Shown in pieces: positions 24,689 through 35,892 of a stretch of 64,000 nt of DNA. The position numbers and the translations under genes were made by a program. Numbering within the stretch: position 1 is the stretch's first letter; each line of letters begins with the position of its first letter. Below the pieces are notes generated by a model. That model was given only the letters and a program-made list of their open reading frames with translations, made no database searches and was not told the DNA's origin. This stretch comes from Cyclina sinensis. Its lineage: Eukaryota > Mollusca > Bivalvia > Venerida > Veneridae. The DNA lies in contig JAAONU010000009.1 in NCBI GenBank assembly GCA_012932295.1, positions 9,713,535 through 9,777,534 on the forward strand, in the 5' to 3' direction.

Positions 24689-25075
24689 CTGAAATAAAAA
24701 TCTTCCATTTATCTGTATCACAGTCTTACATGTACATTCCTTATTTAGGTAAAACCTTAGATGTAAAAAAAAACATACATGCATTAGTTAAAATTAACCA
24801 AAATAATTCTTTCACTTCCTTTCAATACGAAGCTTAAGGGCAGTAACTATGGTGTCAGTTTTGAATGAGAAGTTTGTGTAGAGGTCACTGGTATAAAAGA
24901 ACTTCTACTATAAATAAAAACTTTGATATCTGAAGAAATTATAAACAGCCATGCATACATTTATACATAAAATTTATGCACTTAATAAAATATAAAATTT
25001 TAAAACCAATCTTTTCAATTTGCATATTACCTACTAGCTTGACCCTGTAGGCAGAACAAAAGTTTTAAAACTAAC

Positions 25076-25171
25076 CTGGAGAGTTTTTGGAGATCCTTCA
25101 ACAGAGGGTGGTATCACCTCCTCAGAGTCCAACAGATCATACTGTTCTGAGTCATTTCCTATGTCCAAATA
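25076..25171 (-). CDS. Acidic C-terminal exon of the unidentified gene
   Basis: Thirty-two codons reading YLDIGNDSEQYDLLDSEE and onward end at a donor GTTAGT. The frame differs by one base from the long exon immediately upstream. It can be joined in two ways. A CACAG acceptor at 25172-25173 would be used with the strong GTAAGT donor inside the long exon (25361-25356), removing a 190-base intron in phase 0. Otherwise a one-base indel has broken a continuous exon. The acidic, aromatic composition looks like a conserved C-terminal peptide, but I do not recognise it. Confidence 0.5.
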
Positions 25172-25361
25172 CTGTGACGTGGACACTGGGCAGATAGTCT
25201 TTCTCTGACTTTAATGGACTAGTTGTAACAATATTTGCCTTTTCCAAGTCTGTTATATCTCTTAAACTGTCACAAAATTTTTCATCAGACTGAGGTTTGT
25301 TCCCATTTGACAAAATATATAAGGAACTGCCACAGAGTTTTGTATTAAAGTTACAACTTAC

Positions 25362-26427
25362 ATCACGATTAAAAGGGGCACAACTATCTAGGCAGTTCTG
25401 CTTTACAGTACTTGGTTCATACACTCCATCTTCATATGTTGACCTCGCTCCACTCCTTGTCAGATGTGCTTGTTTTGCTATGAACAACTTTCCCTCAGTG
25501 TCTGACTTTGACATATCTTCAGGTACAGTAGTTTGATATATTCTCTTTGGTTTCTCTAGGTAACAATCCGTGCTGACATCAGCTCCTGTAGGTGTAACAG
25601 AGGGATCTTTGTCAGTATTTGAAGTACAGTTCAACACAACATAATCAATTTTAGTGCCATCAGCCCTAATGTCAAGACCAGAGAAATTTTCAGCTGAGTT
25701 GTCATCTTTCGTTTCTGCAATTTGAGACCGCAATTTTCTTTTCTGTTTATTAGTTCTTTTATTTTTTGTACTGCGTTTTTTAGACTTCTTGGGACTTTTT
25801 GACATACTACCAAGGTGTGAATGAGAAGGACTTTTTGACATACTACCAAGGTGTGAATGAGAAGGACTTTTTGACATACTACCAAGGTGTGAATGAGAAG
25901 GACTTTTTGACATACTACCAAGGTGTGAATGAGAATGAACTTTTAACATGTCAGTTCTCTCTGGCTTAAGATCAATATCAGATTTCTGACTTGCTAACTG
26001 TGTTGTTCCAATATCATTCCCTTGGTGGACTTCTTCATTCTTCTTCTTTAGACTTGTGTAAAATATACAAACATCTATACTTGGAATTTCTTTGCGTTGC
26101 CCAATGCTCACTGCTTTACTTTTATTCTTATTGTTTACTCTTTTATCTCTGCTGTTGACCTGACTTTCTTCGAGGTGGTCCTTGCAATCTGAGAAAGATG
26201 ATTCCAATACAGGAGCACTTGTAGTGTCTTCTTTGCAGTTATTTTCTGATTCTTTGTCATCAGAGACAATTTTGTTGTCTGTAAAACTTCTACATAATAG
26301 TCCTTCAACATAAACACATTCTAAGAAATGCTGGCAGCTAACATTTACATCTGATACTAAGTGTTGCTTACTATCCAGCTTAACCTCTGAAGGAGAAGTC
26401 CCCTGGCTTGTTATAGGTAATTCTTTC
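25362..26427 (-). CDS. Large low-complexity exon of the unidentified gene
   Basis: The exon starts after acceptor TTCTAG (first base 26427) and is open on the - strand through 25152. It would encode about 355 residues to the internal donor at 25361, or about 425 if read through. The protein is polar, rich in Ser, Lys, Asp and Asn, with no globular domain visible. Four copies of a 12-residue repeat HSHLGSMSKSPS are followed by a strongly basic stretch (KKSKKRSTKNKRTNKQKRK) that would serve as a nuclear or nucleolar localisation signal. The first base completes the AG left by the exon at 26720-26925, giving NCQR-KELPI across the junction. The methionine at 26438 lies before the acceptor and is not the start. 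Product unknown; probably a disordered nuclear tail. Confidence 0.7.
25792..25935 (-). repeat. Four perfect or near-perfect 36-bp coding repeats
   Basis: Units start at 25792, 25828, 25864 and 25900 and encode HSHLGSMSKSPS on the - strand. A multiple of three keeps the reading frame. Near identity at the DNA level points to recent expansion or homogenisation. Confidence 0.9.
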
Positions 26428-26719
26428 CTAGAATGCAATTTGAATATGAATATTCCGATATCATTACCTGCTTCAATAAATTTTATACGACATGTTTTTT
26501 ACGAATCTTGTATCATTTGCTGACATATATCTGTATCACAGTCTTTTTTAATATCTACATACAGGATAGAGGCTATGAAATGAAATCTTCAGCATAGCGA
26601 TTATTTATCAAGCATTCGACATTTAATGGAAGCTACAAAATTCATCCTTTGAATGCTAAGCAGTAATTCTTGAAAACAACAACACTATTTTAGAAGAGTT
26701 AAGTTAGTTAAGAACATAC

Positions 26720-26925
26720 CTCTGACAATTTGTTAAAAACAGAACTGTCCTGATATCTTGTACACCAAATTGTCTCTTTGCTGAAAGCACTGTTAACCTA
26801 TCCAGCAAACTATCTGCTTGAGAACAAACCTGTTGAAAGGCAAGAGATGATACAAATTTTCTCCATAAATTCATTAAGGTTACCATAAAGAGGAACCATT
26901 CAGTTTCAATTTCTGTATCAAGATA
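26720..26925 (-). CDS. Helical exon of the unidentified gene
   Basis: Encodes KYLDTEIETEWFLFMVTLMN and onward to FLTNCQR, predominantly hydrophobic and helical, ending at donor GTATGT (26719-26714) in phase 2. That phase matches the one-base start of the next exon. At its 5' side there are two acceptors: TACAG (first base 26935) and CACAAG (first base 26925). Only the second keeps the frame after the upstream exon, which ends in phase 0; the first would give TAA at once. Either the second AG is used or an unseen exon lies in between. The hydrophobic pattern suits an alpha-helical repeat fold. No family recognised. Confidence 0.6.
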
Positions 26926-26927
26926 CT

Positions 26928-27450
26928 TGTGCTTACTGTAGGCAGGTTTGGAGCATATCAAGTCACTTTCATCTTTATTCTTATAGCACGGTACAACACT
27001 AGTAGTTTACTTGACAGAATCAAATGGGCCAAGCTCAGTTCTAAACCTGGACTTATTCCTCAACTGAGTACCACATTCCTGTACTGGAAACATGCTCATA
27101 TATTACCTATCATACAGAGATAAGATACTACATGTAGTCTTTCTTTTAGTGTAACATAGTTTGAATCTTAAGCCCCCATACCCAGTTTCAATCTCTTAGC
27201 AGAAATCATCTAGAAATATATTCCAACCAAGTGTAGTGAAAACTGGGTAAAAAGAGATTTCTAAGGTGTTCACACGGTTTTCCACTGATCTGCGCTAGCC
27301 ATCATGTTTCTGTCCCTACATCACAAGAAATCACAGCAAGAGCACTGCTAGGCGGAGCATTATATGCCTGAAGAGTGTTTTTTCTAAGTATGATGCATTT
27401 CTGATATAAGGGAGGAAAACTTAGGCTATAAAATTAAATGATTTGCTTTA
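26928..27450. other. Intron, nothing recognised
   Basis: No exon or repeat boundary that I can support; short chance frames only. Confidence 0.4.
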
Positions 27451-28101
27451 AATTTTGATTGTTTTGACCTTTGAACTACTGACACCAAAATCAATAGAGG
27501 TCATCCACTCAATGTGTGCAACCATTATATGAATTTTGAAATCTATAAGACAAACGATTGTTAAGTTACAGAGTGTAAATGATTCTAAATATTTAGGTAA
27601 CTGTGACCTTGACGTTTGACCTACCAACCATAAAATCAATAAGGGTCATTCACTCAATGTGTGCAACCATTTTATGAATTCTGAAGTCTCTAAGACAAAT
27701 GGTTGTCAAGTTACACAGGGAAAAAGATTCTAAACATTTAGGTCACTTTGACCTTGACCTTTGAAATACTGACCCCAAAATGTACAGGGGTCATCCACTT
27801 AATGTGTGCAATCATGATATAAAGTTTGAAGTCTCTATAACAAATGATTGTCAAGTTACATGGCGGAAATGGTTTTCAATGTTATGAACTATGTGACCTT
27901 GACCTTTGAGCTACTGACGCCAAAATCAATAGGGCTCATCCACTCAATACAGGCAATAATCACATGAAAGTCAACTACTGTAGGCCAAAGAGTATTCCAG
28001 GTATCTTCCAGAAATCAAATTGCTAACAGACGGACGGACAGAAAGACGGACGGACGGACGCCCTGGACCATTACATAATATGCCCCCTTCGGTCATATAA
28101 A
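27451..28101 (+). mobile_element. Tandem-core element, about 150-bp units, truncated left
   Basis: Four units carry GACCTTTGA, CAAAATCAATAGGGGTCATC-like, CACTCAATGTGTGCAA and AAGTTACA blocks. The right end has (GACGGACG)n at 28030-28062 followed by TATGCCCCCTTCGGTCATAT and AAAA, a hairpin-like 3' end shared in design with other elements in the window. Confidence 0.6.
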
Positions 28102-28436
28102 ATCATCAAGGCAAACATTCTAATCAAGCTTCAAGATGACACTAGGCCACAAAATGTGTCGTTTTATTTGTTCACAAGATTTTCACAGATCAGAGCAGGT
28201 GACCATTTGTTCTAAACATGATCCAGTTTCAAAATCCTCCTTGAGATCATCAAAACAAACAGTCATTGAACATGACAGATACCCCCTCAAACAGAAATGA
28301 CTCAGCAGATTTTCATCAAAATACTCAACTGCAAATCTTAGTTACATGCTATGAATGCATATCATATTTATCTGATATCCTTTGAATACCCAATGAACCA
28401 ACAGTAGTTTGCACCACAAACTTTAAACTTTGCACT

Positions 28437-29397
28437 AACAAAAGGGCCATGATGGCCCTAAATCGCTCACCTGAGTCTCATTGCTTATGTTACAAATATC
28501 ATTATTGGTTTTTATGGGTGCAAGTTTGAATAAGTTTGCAATAAGTTTGAAGACTCTGGGTGTAATGGTACTCAAATTTTTTAGCAGAAATAGTTTTACT
28601 TTACAGGTCCCAGTGACTTTGACCTTTGACCTACAGACCCCAAAAACAATAGGGTTCTTCCAATATAAGTACCCTATAAGGTTTGAAGGTTCTGGGTGTA
28701 ATGATACTCCAGTTACTGAGAAGAAATAGCTTTTAATCTACAGGTCCCAGTCACCTTGACTTTTGACCTACTGACCCCAAAAATGATTGAGTTCTTTTAC
28801 TGAGTAAAGAAAATCATTCTATGAAGTTTGAACGCTCTGGGTAACATGGTACTCCAGTTACTGAGCAGAAACAGTTTTCACTCTACAGGTCCCTGTGAAC
28901 TTAACCTTTGACCTATGGACCCTAAAAACAATAGGGTTCTTCTAATACAATTATCCTATAAAGTTTGAAGGCTCTGGGTGTAATGGTACTATAGTTACTC
29001 TGCAGAAATAGTTTTCACTCTACAGGTCCCTGTGTCCCTGACCTTTGACATACTAGCCCCAAAAACAGTATGGTTCTTCTATTTAGTAAAAGCAATCATC
29101 CTATGAAATTTGGAAATTCTGGTAGAAATGGTAATCCTGTTATTGAGTGGAAATAGTTTTCACCTTAGAGGTCCCTCTGACCTTGACCTTTGACTACTGA
29201 CCCAAAACACAAAAGGGATTTTTTGAACTCAATAAGGGCAATAACCCTGTAAAGTTTGAAGGCTTTGGGTCAACTGGTACTCAAGTTATTGAAAGGAAAT
29301 GAAGTGTGAAAGACAGACAGACAAACAGACACCCATGGACAAGGCAAAAACAATATGTCTCCATCAGAAGGGCGGGGTTTGGGGGAGACATAAAAAC
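28437..29397 (+). mobile_element. Pearl-like element with AAGGGCCATGATGGCCCT cap
   Basis: The left cap AAAGGGCCATGATGGCCCTA and CGCTCACCTGAG match the caps at 33921 and 46511. About five units of roughly 145 bp follow ('TTTGAAGGCTCTGGGTGTAA', 'ACTCTACAGGTCCC', 'TGACCTTTGACCTAC'). The right end has a GACAGACAGACAAACAGACA tract and ends ATATGTCTCC...GGGGGAGACATAAAAA, which can pair as a hairpin. Confidence 0.6.
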
Positions 29398-31012
29398 GAA
29401 CAATTGAAGGTATAGCCCTTGGTGTTTCAGAGCAGCAGATTTTTAAAGTTTTCCCTATATAAATCCTTGTGTAAAATCAAATGACCCCCCGGGTGTGGCC
29501 AGTTTTGACCCCAGGGTCATGATTTCAACAAACTTGGTAGAGACAATGCTGCAAACCAAATATCTAACTCTAGGCCTTGCGGTTTCTGACAAGAAAATTT
29601 TTAAAGCTTTTCCTATATAACTCTATGTAAAACATGTGACCCTGGGGCGGGGCCTTTTTTGACCCAGGGGCTATGATTTGAACAAACTTGGTAGAGGTCA
29701 AGTAGATATTGCTGTACATGAAATATCTTTACTCTAGGCCTTGTAGTATCTGAAAAGAAGATTTTTAAAGTTTTTCCTATATAACTCTATGTAAAACATG
29801 TGACCACTGGGGCGGGGCCTTTTTTGACCCAGGGGCTATGATTTGAACAAACTTGGTAGAGGTCAAGTAGATATTGCTGTACATGAAATATCTTTACTCT
29901 AGGCCTTGTAGTATCTGAAAAGAAGATTTTTAAAGTTTTTCCTATATAACTCTATGTAAAACATGTGACCACTGGGGCGGGGCCATTTTTGACCCAGGGG
30001 CTACGATTTGAACAAACTTGGTAGAGGTCCTCTTGTCAATGCTACATACAAAATATCTAAGCTCTATGCATTTTGGTTTCTGATGTGAGGACTTTTTAAA
30101 CTTTTTCCTATATAACTCTATGTAAACAAGTGACCCTCGGGGCAGGGCCTATTATGACCCAGTGGCTATGATTTGAACAAACTTAGAAGAGGTCCACTGG
30201 ACATTGCTACACGTCAAATATCTAAACTCTAGGACTTGCGGTTTCTGACAAGAAGATTTTTTAAATTTTTTCCTATATAACTCTATGTAAAACATGTGAC
30301 CCTTGGGGCAGGGCCATTTTTGACCCAGGAGCTATGATTTGAACAAACTTGGTAAAGGTCCACAGGACAATGCTGCACACCAAATATCTAAACTGTAGGC
30401 TTTGCGGTTTCTGACGAGAAGATTTTTTAAAGATTTTCCTATATAACTCTATGTAAAACATGTGACCCCTGGGGCGGAGCCATTTTTGACCCAGGAGCCA
30501 TGATTTGAACAAACTTGGTAAAGGTCCATTGGACAATGCTGCAAACCGAATATCTAAACTCTAGGCCTAGTGGTTTCTCACAAGAAGATTCTTAAGTTTT
30601 CCCTATATAAATCTATGTAAAATAAACTGACCCCTGGGGTGGGGTCAGTTTTGACCCCACGGTCATAATTTGAACAAATTTGGTAGAGGTCCACTAGATG
30701 ATGCTTCATACCAAATATCTAAGCTCCAGGCCTTGAGATTTCGGAGAAGAAGATTTTTAAAGATTCAACTTTTAAAATCTAATTTTAGATCCAGTGAACC
30801 AGAAATGCAATGGACCAGAACCATTTGAACAATCTTGGTAGAGCTTCATGCAAGGAACATCCCAGGCAAGTTTCATTTAATTTGGCCCTTTGGTTTCAGA
30901 GGAGATGTCATTTGAATGAAAAGTTGATGACGGAAGGACGGACGGACGACAGACAGACAAAGACTGATCAGAAAAGCTCACCCTGAGCACTTTGTGCTCA
31001 GGTGAGCTAAAA
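29398..31012 (+). mobile_element. Pearl-like element with eight about 165-bp core units
   Basis: Units begin with TGACCCCTGGGGCGGGGCC-like sequence near 29637, 29801, 29966, 30131, 30297, 30463 and 30628, with 164-166 base spacing. The shared block is TTTGAACAAACTTGGTAGAG followed by TCTAGGCCTTG. The right end has GACGGACGGACGACAGACAG and then AAAGCTCACC, ending GCTCAGGTGAGCTAAAA. The left cap is missing; its place is taken by the preceding element. Confidence 0.65.
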
Positions 31013-31370
31013 CGTCAAACAGCAATGGTAGGTAACTATTTAATGCCTGAATGGAAACATTTGAAATGCACATCTTCACTTTTTAAATGATAATATGTGC
31101 CAAATTTTATACCAGTGCATTGAAAACTTGTGAAAAGTACTTCCTGCACATCTAAACTTCTTGGTGATAATATATGTACCTAGTTTAACTGAAAAAGTAG
31201 TTTCTAAAAAGAATGCACATAATTAGAAACCTACATTAAATAAAGTGTAAGTTCAATAGAAGAGACCTCTGGATAAACTGAAAAGTATGCTCTGCATATC
31301 AAAACATTTACCAAGTTTGACTTCTCTCCATTTGAAACTGAAAGATTAGTTAACACCATGAACTTTGTAG
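31013..31370. other. Intron between repeats, nothing recognised
   Basis: Unique-looking AT-rich sequence separating a pearl-like element from the 24-bp satellite. Confidence 0.4.
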
Positions 31371-33640
31371 GTCAAACTGACCATACAACAGAAAGATGGA
31401 CTGACCATACAACTGACTGATGAACTGACCATACAACAGACAGATAGACTGACCATACAACAGACTGATGGACTGACCATATAACTGACCGACTGACTGA
31501 CTGACCACACAACTGACTGATGGACTGACCATATAACTGACTGATTGACTGACCACACAACTGACTTATGGACTGACCAAATAACTGCCTGATGGACTGA
31601 CCATATAATTGACTGATTGACTGACCACACAGCTGACTGATGGACTGACCATATAACTGCTTGATGGACTGACCATACAACTGACTGATGAACTAACCAT
31701 ACAACAGACAGATTGACTGACCATGCAACTGACTGATGGACTGACCATACAACACACTAATGAACTGACCATACAACAGACAGATGGACTGACATTTCAA
31801 CTGACTGATGGACTGACCATACAACAGACTGATAGACTGACCATACAACAAATTGATGGGCTGACTATGTTACTGACTGACAGACTAACCATAAAGAGAC
31901 AAATGGACTGACCATGCAACAGACGGACTGACCATACAGCATACAGATTGACCATACAGCTGACTGATCAACTGACCACACAACAAACTGATGGACTGAC
32001 CATGTAACTGACTGACCATGCAACAGACAGATGGACTGACCATGCAACAGAGAGATGGACTGACGAAGCAACATACTGATAGACTGAACATATACAACAG
32101 ACAGATAGACTAACAAAACAACTGACTGATGGGCTGGCCATATAACCGAAAGATGGACTGACAATACATCTGACTGATGGCTTGACCATTTAACTGACTG
32201 ATGATTTGACCATACAACAGACAGATGGACTAACGGTGACCATAGAAGGACAGATGTGCTGGCCATGCAACAGAAAAATTGACTCGCTATACAAGTGACT
32301 GATGGTCTAGACATACAGCACACTGATAAACTGACCATACAACCAACTGATGGACCGACCATACACTTGACTAATGCACTGAACCGACAACAGAAACATG
32401 AACTGACCATACAACTGACTGATAGACTGACCATACAACAGACAGATGGACAGACCAGGCAAATGACTGATGGACTGACCATACAACACACACTTGGGCT
32501 GATCATGCAACAGACAGATGGACTGACCACAGAACTGACAGATGACCTGACCATACAACCAACTGATGGACTAATCATGTAACTGTCTGACGGACTGACC
32601 ACAAAACAGACAGATGGACTGACTATAAAACAGACAGATAGACTGACTATGCAAGAAACAGATGGACTGACCATGAAACAGACAGATGGACTGACTATGC
32701 AAGAGACAGACGGACTGACCATGAAACAGACAGATAGACTGACTATGCAAGAAACAGATGGACTGACCATACCGTTGAATGATGGACTGACAATACAATT
32801 GACTGATAAATTAACCATATGACTGTCTAATGAACTGACCATACAAGTTATTGATTGACTAATCTTGTAATTGACTGATGAACTGACCATAAAACAGACA
32901 TATGGACTGACAATACAATTGACTGATGGATTAACCATACAACTGACTGATAGATTAACCATACATCTGACTGATGAACTGACCATACAACAGATAGATA
33001 GATTAATTATACAACTGAAAGATGGACTGACCATACAACTGACTGATGGATTAACCGAACAACAGAAAGATGGACTGACAATACAATGGCTAATGGACTA
33101 ACCATACAATTGACTGATGGACTGACCATAATACAGACAGATGGACTGACAAAACAACTGACTGATGGATTAACCATACAACTGACTGATGGACTGGCGA
33201 TAAAACAGACAGATGGACTGACAAAACAACTGACTGATGGATTAACCATACAACTGACTGATGGACTGGCGATAAAACAGACAGATGGACTGACAAAACA
33301 ACTGACTGATGGATTAACCATACAACTGACTGATGGACTGACCATAATACAGACAGATGGACTGACAAAACAATGGCTAATGGACTTACCATACAACTGA
33401 CTGATGGACTGACCATAATACAGACAGATGGACTGACAAAACAATGGCTAATGGACTAACCATACATCTGACTGATGAACTGACCATACAACAGATAGAT
33501 AGATTAATTATACAACTGACAGATGGACTGACCATACAACTGACTGATGGATTAACCATACAACAGAAAGATGGACTGACAATACAATGGCTAATGGACT
33601 GACCATACAACTTACTGATGTACTGACTAACATGGTGATT
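31371..33640. repeat. Satellite of 24-bp units (CTGACTGATGGACTGACCAT type)
   Basis: About 95 units of 24 bp with variant middles (CAACTG, CAACAG, CAGACAGATGG). Because 24 is divisible by three and the unit lacks stops in most frames, long open frames appear on both strands (for example 31865-33034 -, 389 codons of an eight-residue VSPSVSCM-type repeat). These are not genes. Higher-order structure is visible: 72-bp trimers around 33180-33320, and a block of about 150 bp near 32956 repeated some 500 bp later near 33457. Confidence 0.9.
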
Positions 33641-33650
33641 CCATTTTATC

Positions 33651-35580
33651 CCTTCAAAGGATGTCTGTCTGGATAAAATAATCTGACAAAGTTTCATGAA
33701 GACAGGGGCCAAAAAGTGACCTTGAGAGTATTCTGATTCTGAGGTTTTTCCAATTAGCTAGTGACCTAGGTTTTTATAAAAGATCATTATGACAAACATC
33801 ATGAACAAGTTTTAAAGAAGTTTTGGTCAAATATAACAGTGGCTTTTAATGTGTCTTTATGGCATTTCCTTGACTTAACCTGGTGACCTACTATTTTTAT
33901 CTCCATCACCCAATTTTGAAAACAAGAGGGCCATGATGGCCCTGTATTGCTCACCTGAGTATGACTGCTTTTAACAAAGTTGTTATGGACCTGGTTAATT
34001 GAACCCAGATGACCAAAACTCAAACTGGACCTAAAAATTATAGAAACAATCTTTCTGACAAATTTACAGGTTATTTTGACTGAAAATGTTGCTAGAGTGT
34101 TAACAACGTTTTTCTGTAACTGAGCTCTGTGACCTAGTTTTTGAACCTACATGACCCATATTCGAACTTGAGCTACAAATTATTGAAAAAAACTTTTCTG
34201 ACAAATAGGATATCCAGGATATTGAGACTGAAATTGTTACCTCAAGAGTGTTTAGAAGGTTTTTTCCATATTTGGCCTTATTGACCTAGTTTTTAAACCT
34301 AGATTACCCATATTCGAACCTGAGCTAGAAATCATGAATGCAGTCTTTCTGACAAATTTCCAAGATATTTGGACTGAAACTGTTACCTCAAGAATTAAAA
34401 AGGTTTTTCCATATTTGGGCTCTGTGACCTACTTTTTGAACCAAGATGACCCATATTTAAGTCTGAGCTAGAAATCATCAAAGCAACCTTTCTGGCAAAT
34501 TTCCAGGATATTTGAACTTAAAATGTAGCCTCTAGAGTGTTTACAAGGTTTTTCCAAATTTGGGCTCTGTGACCTAGATTTTGACCCCAGATGACCCATA
34601 TTCAAACTTGAGCAAGAAATCATCCAAGCAACCTTTCTGACAAATTTCAACGTCATTTGAAATAGCCTCTAGAGTGTTTAAGCTAGAAATCATTGAAACA
34701 ACCTTTCTGACAAATTTCCAGGATATTTGGACTGAGAAACTAGCCACTTCAGTTTTAACAAGGCTTTTCCGTATTTGGGTGCTGTGACCTAGTTTTTGAC
34801 CCCAGATGACCCCTATCCAAATTTAAGCTAGAAATCATTGAAACAACCTTTCTGACAAATTTCAAGGATATTTGGATCGAGAAACTAGCCACTAGAGTGT
34901 TAACAAGGTTTCTTCCATATTTGCGCATTGTGGCCTAGTTTTTGACCCTAGATGACCCATATTCAAACTTGATCTAAAAATTAATGAAAACCCTTTCTGA
35001 CAAATTCCCAGGATATTTGGACTGAGAAACTAACCACTAGAGTATTAAAAAGGTTTTTCCATATTTGGGCATTGTGACCTAGTTTTTGTTTCTAGATGTC
35101 CCAAATTCAAACTTGATCTAAAAATTAATGAAACAACCTTTCTGACAAATTTCCAGGATGTTTGGACTGAAAAAGTAACCTCTAGAGTGTTAGATTTTTC
35201 TATTTTTGGGCCTTGTGACCTAGTTTTTCATCGAAGATAACCAATGTTCGAACTCGTCGGAGTAATTATTGGGACAAACATGCTGACTAAGTTTCATGAC
35301 AATTGAGGCAAAAATGTGACCACTAGAGTCTTAACAAACTAATTGTGGAAGAAGGACGAACAGACGACGGAAGATGGACAAAAGGCGATCACAAAAGCTC
35401 ACTCTGTCACTACCTGACAGGTGAGCTAAAAATTTGATTCAAGAAATCATCATGACAAATATTTGACACAAGTTTTATGAAGATCAAAACTGTAGCCTCC
35501 AGAGCAAGCTAAATTTTTAACAACAGAGGACAAATAAAGGCAGATCACAAAAGCTCATACTGTGGTCAGCTGAACTTAAA
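33651..35580 (+). mobile_element. Older tandem-core relic split by a younger insertion
   Basis: Left part 33651-33920 (GACAAAGTTTCATGAAGACA, GTGACCTAGGTTTTTA) and right part 35433-35580 (GACAAATATTTGACACAAGT, GATCACAAAAGCTCATACTG) look like two halves of one old element separated by the capped element at 33921-35432. Confidence 0.45.
33921..35432 (+). mobile_element. Pearl-like element with about 170-bp core units
   Basis: The left cap AACAAGAGGGCCATGATGGC with TTGCTCACCTGAG opens the element. Units contain TTTCTGACAAATTTCCAGGA, TATTTGGACTGA, CTAGAGTGTTAACAAGG and GTGACCTAGTTTTTGACC. The right end has ACAGACGACGGAAGATGGAC, then AAAGCTCACTCTG and a final ACAGGTGAGCTAAAAAT. No coding capacity. 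Confidence 0.7.
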
Positions 35581-35625
35581 AGTAAATAATCATAATAATC
35601 ATTGTTGTGTAACTGCTTTGTATAC

Positions 35626-35808
35626 CTCTTTGATTATTTTAGAAACTGGGACAATCTGCAACAGGAGATTTTCAGTCATCTTTACCATATTCTGTAAGAA
35701 TTCTATTCCAAACTCTTTGGTGTAATCACTTTCAAAGAAACTTATTTGTAAGTACTTGTCCTCAACTAGAATAGTTAAGAATTTCCTGTGCAGAACATCT
35801 TGGTTTTC
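35626..35808 (-). CDS. Conserved-looking 61-codon exon of the unidentified gene
   Basis: Bounded by TTACAG (35809-35814) and a GTATAC donor (35625-35620). It is exactly 61 codons in phase 0 at both ends, reading ENQDVLHRKFLTILVEDK through LLLQIVPVSKIIKE. It joins in frame to the exon at 40393. It mixes a short strand-like segment (DKYLQISFF) with amphipathic helices. It sits between a pearl-like element and a 2-kb relic of another, so it is an island of coding sequence in repeats. Confidence 0.65.
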
Positions 35809-35892
35809 CTGTAATGAAAAAATGAAAAATAACTACAACAAGAGTATCAGTAACACCTATGGATGCTCCATGATGCCAGTTTGACATCTCTA

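Noticed and set aside
25297..25536. 79-codon + frame and - frames at 25631-25921 and 26135-26317
   Set aside because: Shadows of the large - strand exon in other frames.
31346..33712. Many long open frames on both strands, up to 389 codons
   Set aside because: They are generated by the stop-free 24-bp satellite unit; residues repeat every eight positions on either strand.
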